From positions 9,048,894-9,112,893 of the forward strand of contig NC_087084.1 of the NCBI RefSeq assembly GCF_026151205.1: a stretch of DNA of 64,000 nucleotides, written 5' to 3'. Of the stretch, positions 33,868 through 44,076 are shown piece after piece (the stretch's first letter is position 1; each line of letters begins with the position of its first letter). The notes beneath the pieces were generated by a model. The model had not been told where the DNA came from. It worked only from the letters and a program-made list of their open reading frames with translations, and ran no database searches. This DNA comes from Bolinopsis microptera. Lineage: Eukaryota; Ctenophora; Tentaculata; Lobata; Bolinopsidae. Position numbers and translations under genes: made by a program.

Positions 33868-34400
33868 GAAAGTGTTTGTGCTTCTCTAAGCATGAGCAGT
33901 TAATGGTCGTAGCCCTGGCAATCATATGTGAATCTGGTTACGAACTCGACTGTACGGTGAAGAGCTAAACATGCCTGGATGCGTGCTCTGCTGGTCAAAA
34001 ATGTGCAAATCGTAAGTCCTTAATAGCAAATAATGATAATATCTCGATCATTTGACTAGAATAAACTCACCCCAACTCATTGGATTGTACTAGAAAAGTT
34101 AGAATCGCGAGCAAAAACAAAAATACTGAACTTTATTACAGTATCCAAATTAAGTACCTTAACTGATCCTATACACATATATCCCTCTAGAATTACTCAC
34201 AATTCCATTAAAACAAAAACAATGATTTTCATGGCGGATTCGTGGTGCTCGAGAAAGATTGTAAGGAGTGTTCTACTGACATGTGAAACGGAGCTAACTA
34301 CAAATCTACTTAGCACTTCCTCTCATCATGGTCTCAGCTTGGCTCATGTTCACGAAGACAGTCTCAAGTCAAAAGAGGCCGAATGTCATAAGGGCCAGTC
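33868..34400 (+). pseudogene. Decayed Ly6-like gene, copy in unit B
   Basis: First exon from ATGAAAGTGTTTGTGCTTCT (33,868) is broken early by small insertions, then reads IICESGYELDCTVKS*TCLD with ACSAGQKCAN up to a donor CAAATC|GTAAGT at 34,011. The last exon near 34,230-34,340 reads GGFVVLEKDCKECSTDMCNG, the CxxC...DxCN Ly6 ending, followed by a broken hydrophobic tail. More cysteines survive here than in unit A. Lesions: early shift(s), one stop in exon 1 and one in the last exon. Confidence 0.45.
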
Positions 34401-34745
34401 AGGCTGAAAGCAATATGAAACTTAAATACCTCTGATCGCAGCGCTTACAGAAAACTAAAAGATATTAAATTCCTAACGGGTTGTGACACTTTCAAATTAG
34501 TAAGTTATTACATATAATTCCCCATTTTGATAGAATGATTGCTAAAGTCAATAATTTTTAGTCCTGTATGATTTACAGAGATGCAAATTTAGTTCAGTAG
34601 ACAGAATTAGATATTTTGCTTATTAGTGTTATTACATAATAACCTATTTCAGTATTAGATTTCCGTGAAAGTTCTATTAATTGTGCTAACGGAAATCACA
34701 TTTGTCAAATAAATTGGCATAATTACAACATTTCAAATAACTCAT

Positions 34746-37022
34746 GTCGACCAAGCTCGACAGCCACTTGGTGGACATGAGACATCCTGTAGCTGTATGT
34801 ACACTGTACAGTATTGAAATTTACCAGGCCTCTCATTAATATTTCATCCGATTAGCCTAGGGCATTCATCTAAATTTGTTACATCAAGCACATAAATAAT
34901 GGTACGAAAAAAATAAAGTCGTAATCTAAAAAAGTCGTAATTTTTATTGAAAAACCACTATCTTTTGTAAGCAATTAATAATCAAAGGCAGTTGGTATTC
35001 ATAATAAATAGGGTATACATGAATACCAAAATCTTCCAACTTTTTTAAAAGTACTACTTGTCACCGAAGACATGCCTTTTTTTTTTTTTTTTTTTTTAAA
35101 GAGAGGCTGGGCCAGTTGGAAAGACATGCCTTGACAAGTGACCAAGTGACTCCAAGCACCAGATGACGACAGGAAAATGGTTCACAAAATGAAGAAAGCA
35201 AGTACCTGCATAGCGTGCATTAGGAAGTGTGTCGGCTCTCCTCTCCCTGGGCATTTCCTACACCCCCCGACTTCTTGTTCTAGATTGTGCAGGTTGGATC
35301 CTAGACTTGAGAAAAACTGTCGTATCGGTCTTTTTTCCTGGAAGAAGCGAAATGTCGAATGGTTCGCGGGAAATTTTCCAACTGGACAACAGCTGATGGA
35401 GGCATACTGTTTGAAGCCAACTAAAGAGGCTTGCAAGGCGTACCAAAACAATATTTTCTCTATTGTTAATTTCAAGATTGTTCTCTGGCCAGCACAAAAC
35501 CATTCCACGACACTTTAAAACTAAGATAATACCTAAAATAAGAATATTTTTGGCTCCAGACCTTCCCGCCGAAGTAGAAAATTCGCGTCCCCTTATATTA
35601 AAAACCATTCTCAGATACTTACTGTGTGTGTAAGTGTTCTAGTTTCGTTACATTTGCCTCGTAGCGGTCGCAGTTCTTATTATAATCGGTGCAAAGCAGC
35701 CTTTCTTTTCAGATATTCATCGAAATTCAACTGGCACGTCTGATTAAAAATCGGGTACACACAAACAGGCAAAATTTTGTTAATGATACCTTAATCCTTG
35801 GATTGAAGCAGATACGAAAGTTGAAAACTAGGATAGAAGGTTCCAAATGCAACGAATACGTGTCTTCAGTTAGTGTCCACTAACGCCTCTCCACAGAACA
35901 GAAAATCAAAATGCAAAACATACATATCAGACCAAATCTTCCAATATCTGCCCCTTTCATCACCGTCAACTTCTCCTTATGATGCAGATAACATCTCCAA
36001 TTGATCTTGTTGTAACAGTGTAGCACAGCTAATCCCACTTCATTTTTCCATGGAGGACTGAAAGCAATTGGGATCACAATTTCCATCAGAATATTTATAA
36101 AAAACGCGCGTGCGCGCACGGATAGTCCTCCAGATATGCTATCAACTTTTTCTTCACCGTGCGGATGCTCAGAAAAAGCAAACAATTCAGCTTCAACTTT
36201 GGCGCGCCGGAAGATGTATTATTTGATCGCGGATACGTCTGCTTAAATAAACGTTGCTAATACAAAAATCAGATCCTGAAGAAACCTACATTGTCCTGTT
36301 GACTTCGTTGTATGGATTCTGAAGAAATCACTGTTCGACTAAATCACCCACTCCAGCACGCAGTCAGGCCATCGGAAGAAGATACGTGATGTTAAGGCTA
36401 ACGGTAGCGATTACATCAGTGGTTAGATCTTTATAGAAAAGCTCAGTTTTCATAATTCCATACATTGTATGCGATGAAGCCAGAATCCTATGTAAAACCA
36501 ACACCAAGTTCAATAACAAGCAAGGCCAAGCTTTAAAAACAGATAATGAAAAGGACAAAATGTAACAATCTAACTACAAGGATCAAAACTGATAACGTAT
36601 TTTTGCTAAAAAACGCCGGTTTCTTATAGCACACAAACCTCCTGATCGTTTAGCTTATACACATTCCCCTTGTTTCTATCATAGCGAATACTTCTTAAAC
36701 GCCGGTCCAGTCAGCACCTTGCTCGCCCCCTCGACCTCATTTCTTTCCTTCTTTTAGACAACTCGTTTTCATTTTCTGTCCACTTTGAGGGAACAGTTAT
36801 GGTGTCCAACGTGGTGTGAGGATAACGTTTTAGTTGTGATGGTGACGTCATGAAATTCAAGAGAAGATTAGGGGATGTCAGCAGTTGTAAATCTGATTAC
36901 ACGCTATCAAATTTTTCATCATTAAACCCAACTATTGGTTGGTTAGGTACGAGGAGCATTCCTAGTTAAATATGAACTTCAAAAACTTCATGAACAATTT
37001 TTTGAGAGATTTGTTCACTGAC
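34746..37022. other. Intergenic or intronic, no firm gene
   Basis: Contains a T tract at 35,075-35,097. A minus-strand frame at 35,182-35,508 (…SISCCPVGKFPANHSTF…, GGCRKCPGRGEPTHFLMHAM) ends just before a plausible donor GTACTTGC at about 35,206 and may be an exon, but I recognise no family. A run of alternating CGCGCG near 36,105-36,120 and a CRE (TGACGTCA) near 36,846 are also present. Confidence 0.3.
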
Positions 37023-37084
37023 CTCTTAGTGCATTCTTTCAATTCTTCTGCAACTTCTGTTCTTTCGAGCGAATCAATCATTGC
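37023..37084 (-). CDS. Possible internal exon, unassigned
   Basis: 62 bp bounded by a good acceptor (CTCGCTTACAG) and donor (GTCAGTG), encoding AMIDSLERTEVAEELKECTK, a charged helical segment. It may be a further exon of the IFT81 gene immediately upstream, but I cannot align it convincingly to known IFT81. Confidence 0.35.
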
Positions 37085-37394
37085 CTGTAAGCGAGGGAAG
37101 CCAAGAAAACGTCATTGAAAAACACATGCATGAAAATAAACCGTTTTTAAGTACCGCTTGTTAAAAGTACGTACATCTCCATATGATTAACAAAGCACAG
37201 ACAAATTTGTAACAACAAATAGAAAAACAGTTGTAGGGGGGGGTGGGGTTACAACAGTTTTAGCACAGTTTGTAGCAACTGTAAGTCAGTAACAGAATAA
37301 ACAGTAACAGTTTAATAAATGTAAGTTACATTGTCCAATTTACTCTGTTTTTCCTGAACATGACTAGTTATTCATCGACCGCATATCAGATTTA

Positions 37395-40300
37395 GACATT
37401 CTCTGCTGGTGCAGCTCCGTTCAGCTCTGATTTGCAGTTCCTGTGCTTTTTTCTAGAAGTTCCTCGAACATCATCCTCTGTCATTGCTGGTTCAAGTACA
37501 CTTATGAGGCGAAATTGTTAATTCACCCTACTTTTTTGTTGGTAAACAACGGTAAATAAGCCATTCAGAAAATGTAGTCTCCCCGAGGTAGGGAAAAAAT
37601 GAGAAAAGCCACGAATGAATTTTAGATGCATAATTACGGTGTATCAACTATACCTGATTGTTGTTGCAGGTTTCTTCTTAAGCAGCGAGCTCTTTAGGCA
37701 GTTCTCCTCACGAGATACTGTGGGACTTGTACTCTTCCTCCACTTCAGCATCAGCTTCTCTCAACGCTCAGGTTCTTATGATGCAGCACGCAAGCGCTAA
37801 GATGAGGCAATGTCACGGGGTGTTGTGATCGTCCACGTGACATGGTAGATGTCACGTGGTGTGATAACGTCACGTGGTATTATGGGGCTCTCTCTCTTGT
37901 CCACCATAACCGTGTTCGTAGCTCTTCGAAGCACAGTAAAATAATGAAGGTTGATATCACATTCAGCAGCCCGATTGGAGCTGAACATGCTTATTGTAAG
38001 CCAGGTGTCAGTGGGGTGAGGAGTATTGATAACTCATCATCCAATACTCCAGGCGGAGTCCACTTGACATAATAATTGACGACACGCCGAGATTGTTGAT
38101 GACGCCATTACTTCAACCCCACAACTTTCCCTTACCTTAAGTTGAGACATAGTCCCTCTGAAACTTGTTCTCCGCAACCTGCACTGCTGTTTCTGGCCGT
38201 GCTTTGGTCCAAAAAGTTTGCCTTCTCTCTGTTCTCTTCGTAGGCTCCGTGCTGCTGCAGCAACTCGTTTATATTAAGCATCGACTCAACCTGACACAAT
38301 AATAAAAATTAGGTCAAGTTTTTATACAGCATGCCGCACAAGTGTAAAGTTGTACCAACCTAATGCAAATTTCATAAAGTTTTTGGGAGCTTATGTTCTG
38401 GTCATTGTAGTGAATATGATGTATAGTGTCGTTCGATGTGGGTTTTAATTAATTAATTTTACTTAATATATTATTACGGGATTACGATAAAAAATACAAT
38501 GGGATATCTAAGCAGCAAAGCAATTATTAGAAGTCCTGGACAATTTAATCTTAAGTTTATTACACACTGTTCATGTTTTCAACACATACGGATAATTTTT
38601 CACAAAAGAAATAATTGAGCAAATTACCCGAATCTACACAAAATAGGCCATGTCAATAAAATCTAGAAATAAACCCACCCTTGCTTTCTTTCTCTCAATA
38701 GTTTTAGTAAGTTGTTCGTTTTCCTGTTCCATCTGCTGTATATCCTTCTTGATATCCGCAGCCGTGTACTGATTACTCTTTAACTTGTCTGTAGCTTTGT
38801 GGACTGTTTTGAACTCTTCCAGTAGTTCGATATACTGGGGGGAACAGTGTTACAGAGATTACATCGTGGTGTGTCAGTGTTCAAACACAATGTAATGTTT
38901 TATAATCGGATATATGAGAATTATGAAGTTGCAACGGTGTCAGCAGATTATCCAAAGAACAAGAGTATTTTTTTCTTCACGCAAATAGCATTACGGGTAG
39001 AAATTTTAAGATGACACCAAAGCAGCAAGTACAATTTGTACACGATGTTTTTTCAACTTAATATCTGTATATAATAATTCTAAATAAACTCACCTCCGTA
39101 TTTATCTTCTCTACTTCATCGTCTTGCAAGATTTCCTCAGGAACCTCTACTTTCACCAAATACCTGGGTTATTCAGTTGATTAATAAGCTAATTTATAAT
39201 TACAAATACTTCAATCCAATTAATAAATTTCCATGATAGGTTTGTTAAATATAAGAATTTGTATGTACTAAATTTCACTAATGGACGATCAAAAAGTTTA
39301 ATTCATATCCATTAAAAATCAAACTATGTGACGAAAACATCGGTCGTTTACTTTAGAATAGTGTCAATAAAGCCGATGATTATAATATTATAATTGTTTG
39401 TGAATCTTACTAAGTAAACAACTGGTAATATTGTATACTTGTGAACATCACAGTTTAAATGTCGTCTACATTTCCCGCTCAGTAATCTATTGAGGAGATT
39501 TACCAAGGTCTACTGCAGACGAAACAATATTCAGAAATCTTAACATTTATTCTGACTATACCCCTACAGAACTTTATAAAATAATACAACACAAAATATA
39601 TGCTAATATAAATAGCAAAGAAAGCTAACCTGCCAAGATAAGCTCTAGTCTTGAGTCCCTCCACGTTTTGTAACACCCAAACTAGAGTCTGATACAACAC
39701 ACTCTTCTCACCCGTAATAATACCCGCCTGAAGGTTAAACGGTTAAATTTCTTTTGAAGTTTAATTTCATTTGAAATTTAAATGTGAAATTTTAATTAGG
39801 ATTTTAATCAAATTTACACAGGAAATTACAGTGGTTGAGTAAGAGAAATCAGAGGAGGAAGAGAATATGATACAAGTGAGGAGGGCAAAGTAGAGATTGA
39901 GTATGCTAAAAGAAAGAGATGAAGGAAGGAAGTGGAGAGGAGAACGAGAAAATAGAAGGAAAAGAAGAGGAGAAAAGAGGAGTTTTTGGCTTTATAATAT
40001 TAACGAACCTGGAACTCCTGAACACTACACTCAGGATTGTACTTCAGAACAGACAAGAACTTCAGCATCCTGTGTGCCATATCTTCTGGGGTTTCTTCTC
40101 TGAGGTCCATCTTGTTCTGCGAGGAAGTTAGTCGTTATAATCAATACGTTGTTTTAAGATTTTCAACATGATTTGGGGTAATATTGAAAGTTGTAGATAA
40201 AATATAAGGCGCTTTTTATTTCCAGAATTGTTTGTGAATCTTACTAAGTAAACAACTGGTAATATTGTATACTTGTGAACATCACAGTTTAAATGTCGTC

Positions 40301-40555
40301 TACATTTCCCGCTCAGTACTCTATTGAGGAGATTTACCAAGGTCTACTGCAGACGAAACTTCAACATTAATGGAAAACATCAGTCTTAGAAATTCAAATA
40401 AAATCCTCACCCTCGAGTCGATATAAGCGAAGACATCGTTCAGCACTTGAAGAAGTTGGAGGGGTTCTAAGTTGTCGAAGCTGATGATATTAAAGGGTTT
40501 GTTTGAATGTTGCCTTACTGAGGATGTCGATGATCGACTTAACTTGCTCGGCCAT
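37395..40555 (-). CDS. IFT81: IFT81, intraflagellar transport protein 81 (partial, frameshifted)
   Basis: IFT81 is an IFT-B core subunit that carries tubulin into cilia. Clear exons: 40,411-40,555 (MAEQVKSIIDILSKATFKQ, then PFNIISFDNLEPLQLLQVLN), 40,009-40,116, 39,630-39,727, 39,094-39,163 and 38,679-38,834, all GT-AG and, for exons 2-5, in agreeing frame. They match the N-terminal calponin-homology-like domain (LKYNP, VLYQTLVWVLQN, RAYLGRYLVKVEVP) and the start of the coiled coil. Later exons 38,136-38,290, about 37,650-37,790 and about 37,395-37,520 are recognisable (AAARSLRREQREGK; VEEEYKSHSIS, ELPKELAA; LEPAMTEDDVR, KAQELQIRAE) only by switching frame several times. Exon 1 also has one extra base (AAACAAACCC). 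It is either decaying or the assembly has single-base errors. The 3' end is not found. The ATG is 4 bases after TTTATCTAG, a splice-acceptor-like site. Confidence 0.75.
39392..39525. repeat. 134-bp direct duplication in IFT81 introns, copy 1
   Basis: Nearly identical to 40,226-40,359 (both begin AATTGTTTGTGAATCTTACT and end TACTGCAGACGAAAC). Copy 1 is in the intron after exon 3, copy 2 in the intron after exon 1. Confidence 0.85.
40226..40359. repeat. 134-bp direct duplication in IFT81 introns, copy 2
   Basis: Partner of 39,392-39,525, about one mismatch apart. No flanking duplication or terminal inverted repeats recognised. Confidence 0.85.
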
Positions 40556-40561
40556 GGTCCT
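40556..40561 (-). promoter_or_regulatory. Splice-acceptor-like site just before IFT81 ATG
   Basis: TTTATCTAG followed by GACC and the ATG. It may accept a spliced leader or close a 5'-UTR intron. Confidence 0.45.
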
Positions 40562-40599
40562 AGATAAAGCTGTTTCATCGTTAAAGAAATGTTATCACA

Positions 40600-41479
40600 G
40601 AAAAGGGCGGGGCAAGGGCTGGCATGGGCATGAGGCTAATCACTTTTCAATCACAAAACTTTGCATGAGTACGACATGGACACCACTTGCAATTTGCATC
40701 ACAAACTTTATATGTTTCACATTTTTATAGTTGCCCATTTAATCGCGAAGGGATGCATGGTTTTCATGTTAACAATGTAAAAATACGAGTTCAATTAAAA
40801 ATAGATCATTCAAATTTAGCAAACGTATAACTGAACTTTAAATTACATCAAGCTTTACACAAAATTAATAATCCATATTTAGGTCGTTCGTAATAGCTAT
40901 TACTGTTCAAACAAAGTATAGCATAATAAGGTCAATAAGAGAAATGAACCACAAACTGAAGCCGCACCGATCAAAACCAACCAACCAAGGGAGGAGCTGA
41001 TAGAGGTCTTTTTAAAACAAGGGCTCTCGCCGTAGATAACATGTTTTTTTAAATGTAAGTAAAATAAACATTCAATAAATAAATCAACATTTTTAACCCT
41101 CTGGCAGCGGTGGATATGATGGGTAGTAGGTAGGCAGATATCAATCTATTTTTTTCGGGGGGGTTTTTAAATTTTAGAACTACCTGAAAATTAACAGAAT
41201 TGTTAAAAACGTTTGATTTGAGGATCGTCATGTTTTAAACCTCCTCCCCCTCTGTAATCAGTTTTACACATAGCTATTGTGTTGAAATTACACTATTACT
41301 AGAGTATTCGTTTAGAAACCCCCTTCCACCCCCTCGGTGATTACGTAATATATGAACAACCCCTAATCAGTGGGCTGGAAGATTATTATTTACATATTAA
41401 TGGAGTTACTTTTCTATCAGTTTTAAATGTGATGTGGGATTGAAGTGCTATGGTAGAGAAGATGACAAGGATAACTTAC
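40600..41479. other. OST4-IFT81 intergenic or intronic stretch
   Basis: Should hold the missing second exon of OST4. I see no clean one: a phrase after TTTGTTTGAACAG at about 40,908 (minus) reads GTAATAGCTATTAC, which only resembles the expected VxxYHY helix end if bases were lost. Confidence 0.3.
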
Positions 41480-41542
41480 CATGGCAAACAAAACGACCCC
41501 AAGAGAGTTACACATCATAGCGAGCTGTAAGTCTGCAACCAT
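41480..41542 (-). CDS. OST4: OST4, oligosaccharyltransferase subunit 4, first exon
   Basis: OST4 is a ~37-residue single-span membrane peptide of the ER oligosaccharyltransferase that adds N-glycans. The exon encodes MVADLQLAMMCNSLGVVLFA plus M, matching the family N-terminus (human [20 protein letters not shown]). It is followed by a perfect donor ATG|GTAAGT, so the remaining ~15 residues are on another exon not found here. A strong acceptor (TTTCATTTTCCAG) lies 12 bases before the ATG. It starts about 210 bp after the RPL9 stop on the same strand. Confidence 0.75.
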
Positions 41543-41773
41543 GACGCTATAATACTGGAAAATGAAAGAGTTTTATTGAGGGACAACATTATCAAAAAAT
41601 TAAATTCAGTGGTTCTGCATAACATTTGGATTTAGGGGAAGAAATCCATTTTGAGCGTAGGTTGATTCACAATTTTTTACGCTCTTGAGCGTTTTCGAGC
41701 AATTTCATATTCAAAAACATCATTCAGTAAAACAATTATTATTTTAGAATAAATAAAAATATCCCAAATTTAG

Positions 41774-42343
41774 TTATTCCTCAGCTAACTCTTGGATAAA
41801 GGTCTTCTCAGAAACATAAACACCGTCCAAAAATTTACGAATGTCCTTGTTTTTGACGGTTGTGGATTGCTGGATGAGGGCTGCTGATCTGCTGACATTT
41901 TCCACATCGTTTCCTTCCACCATAATCTCATCTTTGTTACCGGTGGACTTGCACGTAACTCCGGGGAGGAGATTTACACGTCGCACGAATTTCTCACCCA
42001 AGAAATTGTGCACCTCGACGTGAGTGTTGTCGTTGATAATGTTGATGTTGATGGGGAAATGAGCGTAGACAGATTTCATCTTGTACTTATAGCCCTGTTG
42101 GACACCAATAAACATATTGTTGATGTGAGAGCAGATGGTTCGGACGCAGGCGACTGCTTTCCTGTTGGGGAAATGCACTTTGATGTCGATGGATTTTTTC
42201 AGCAGGATCAGCTCGCATTGTAAATGTTTGAAGCTCTTCTTGAGACTTCCACGGGGGCCGTCAACTGTGACAATTCGCCTGTCAATCTTTACCGAGCAAC
42301 CATCCGGTATCTTGACCGTGTCACCGGCGTGGATCAACTTCAT
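41774..42343 (-). CDS. RPL9: Ribosomal protein L9 (uL6)
   Basis: Large-subunit ribosomal protein of the cytosol, 189 residues (family about 190). Starts MKLIHAGDTVKIPDGCSVKI at 42,343; the open frame extends 33 codons upstream, but those do not match the family and cross an acceptor site. Family landmarks: DGPRGSLKKSF, VRTICSHINNMFIGV, YKYKMKSVYAHFPIN, NFLGEKFVRRV, then SAALIQQSTTVKNKDIRKFL and DGVYVSEK. The coding part has no introns. CACCCAG|CC precedes the ATG. It begins 245 bp after the RPL11 stop on the same strand. The N-terminal half is more divergent than in most animals. Confidence 0.95.
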   Translation of the reverse strand: MKLIHAGDTVKIPDGCSVKIDRRIVTVDGPRGSLKKSFKHLQCELILLKKSIDIKVHFPNRKAVACVRTICSHINNMFIGVQQGYKYKMKSVYAHFPININIINDNTHVEVHNFLGEKFVRRVNLLPGVTCKSTGNKDEIMVEGNDVENVSRSAALIQQSTTVKNKDIRKFLDGVYVSEKTFIQELAEE

Positions 42344-42350
42344 GGCTGGG
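42344..42350 (-). promoter_or_regulatory. Splice-acceptor-like site 2 bases before RPL9 ATG
   Basis: Minus strand CTCTCACCACCCAG then CC then ATG, in a 245-bp intergenic gap too short to hold much else. Best explained as a trans-splice acceptor, alternatively a 5'-UTR intron end. Confidence 0.5.
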
Positions 42351-42588
42351 TGGTGAGAGGTTAGATGAATAAACTTGCCAAATTGTGCGATATCATTCAA
42401 TACAGAATTGTAAGATCCAAAAAAAATCAATTTACATAACACTAAAATTTTTCATTTTCAATGCCAATGATCATCATTGAGATTTGATAAATTGAATGAC
42501 ACCATTAAATTTAATTAAAATTTCATGGTAGACTGACTCAATAAAGCAAAAGAAATTCCAGAATAAATAAAAATCCATTTAAAAATTA

Positions 42589-43119
42589 TTAGGTTTTCTT
42601 GTTCGTTAAGATGCCGTCAAATTTGGTCTGGAACCACTTCTTGGCTTCTTCCTTGCCGACCTTGTGCTTGGTTCCGATCCTGGAGTTCTTGGCGCGTCTG
42701 TATCTAACTCTGTATCCGGGTCTACCCAGAACTACATAAAAGTCCATACCATAGATACCAATGCTGGGATCGTACTTAATTCCCAAGTCGATATGCTCGT
42801 CAATACCGAAGCCGAAGTTACCCTCCTCAGAGAAACATCCCTTCCACAGCTCGTATTCCTTGACTTTGAGGCCACGCTCGAGGATCTCCTCTGCTTTGGC
42901 GCCACGGACGGTGCACCAACATGAGATTTTCTCGTTACGTCTGATACCGAAAGATCTGACAGTGAAGCGAGCTTTGGAGAAGCAAGGCTCCTGACCGGAC
43001 AGCTGTTCCAGGACCTTAGCGGCACGGGTCAGTCTGTCACCAGATTCTCCTACACAGATGTTCAGGCACAGCTTGGTGATGCTGATATCCTTCATGGGGT
43101 TCTTCTTCTCAGCCGCCAT
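42589..43119 (-). CDS. RPL11: Ribosomal protein L11 (uL5)
   Basis: Large-subunit protein that contacts 5S rRNA, 176 residues (family 172-178). Starts [20 protein letters not shown]; landmarks [97 protein letters not shown]. No introns in the coding part. TTTGTTTCAG|TC stands immediately before the ATG. An ATTAAA-type poly(A) signal (plus TTTAAT near 42,509) lies in the gap to RPL9. First gene of the proposed RPL11-RPL9-OST4-IFT81 transcription unit. Confidence 0.97.
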   Translation of the reverse strand: MAAEKKNPMKDISITKLCLNICVGESGDRLTRAAKVLEQLSGQEPCFSKARFTVRSFGIRRNEKISCWCTVRGAKAEEILERGLKVKEYELWKGCFSEEGNFGFGIDEHIDLGIKYDPSIGIYGMDFYVVLGRPGYRVRYRRAKNSRIGTKHKVGKEEAKKWFQTKFDGILTNKKT

Positions 43120-43130
43120 GACTGAAACAA
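43120..43130 (-). promoter_or_regulatory. Splice-acceptor-like site 2 bases before RPL11 ATG
   Basis: Minus strand AACTTATTTGTTTCAG|TC then ATG: a pyrimidine tract and CAG of consensus quality. Confidence 0.5.
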
Positions 43131-44076
43131 ATAAGTTAGGAATTTATATTTCCATGGGAATTTAGAGGAGGTTACATTTTGTCAACAAAATGAAAATAAC
43201 AACATGGTGACAATTATAATTTTATAGATTTCCAGGATATAAACTTCATAAGTTTTCTGAGATCCAAAAATAGATCTTAATTGAATTTTTATTGTAGAGG
43301 AACCCGAAAATAGAGAGAATATCACGAAAGAAATTACTGGGACAAAAGTCATTTATAGGATCAAACAAAATAGACATAATATATACATGATTTAAACTGA
43401 AAATTATCAAGAAATTATAGCTCAAAAGTAGAACTCGTAAAATACAAAAATCTAATAATAACTATACACATTCTATCGACTCAATAGGAGACGGGGCAAA
43501 TACAGCTTTAAAATTCACAGTTTTGGCAGAGCTCAAGTTAACATTTAAACATGGCCTGGCATAATACTCAAGGACGGAACAAAATATAATCGGGCTGAAC
43601 TTTCAAATGGGAACTTATAACACTGCACTATTCTAAATAATATAGGTACGGCATGCACTAAATATGGCATTTACAGGTTCAGTACAATGCCCATTTAGCG
43701 TATAAAAGCGTTTATAAAGTCAAACTGAACAAAAAATTTGAAATACTCCATCTGGATATATCACGATCATATATCAATTTCAAGAAATTTACTAGATCTC
43801 AAGCATAAACTAGCTAATATTTTTTTATCCCTGTCAGTTAGTTTTATGTGAAGTGCCGTGAGGCACACGATAAGCTGAATCCACTCTTTCACAAACAAAT
43901 AATTTCATCTATAAATCAGATTCTCTACAGAAGTCACACTCTTCGTATTCTATTTCAACTATCTACAAACATCACTAGTAACACTGTCAATAACCGTGAT
44001 CTCTGCAACCACACAGCATTTTCATCATTAAAGTATCACAAGTTCACACGACTGAAACTCCACTGCAGCATATCCT
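43131..44076. other. Intergenic upstream of RPL11
   Basis: About 950 bp, AT-rich. No gene, no repeat and no recognised core promoter. Confidence 0.45.

Larger units (their letters stand above)
29278..34745. repeat. Direct tandem duplication, two diverged units of ~2.7 kb
   Basis: Unit A about 29,278-32,000 and unit B about 32,115-34,745 share a series of matching blocks in the same order: GGACACGATGCATGACTGTA, CTCTCGGCAGAGAAACA, TGCTCGGTGATTCT, AAATCGAAAATATCGA, CCCTGGCAATCA, GTGCAAATCGTAAGT, CTTCCTCTCATCATGGTCTC and AATTACAACA. They differ by many small insertions and by separate repeats (a hairpin and a SINE in A; long G runs in both). Each carries a decayed Ly6-like gene. Confidence 0.7.

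Noticed and set aside
35177-35608. Three overlapping frames on both strands near 35.2-35.6 kb
   Set aside because: Cysteine content and one donor-like site hint at an exon, but no family is recognised and frames on opposite strands compete; mentioned only in the intergenic note.
40860-40915. Second OST4 exon (GTAATAGCTATTAC after TTTGAACAG)
   Set aside because: Phase after the exon 1 donor would give an immediate stop, and it matches the expected helix end only if bases were missing.
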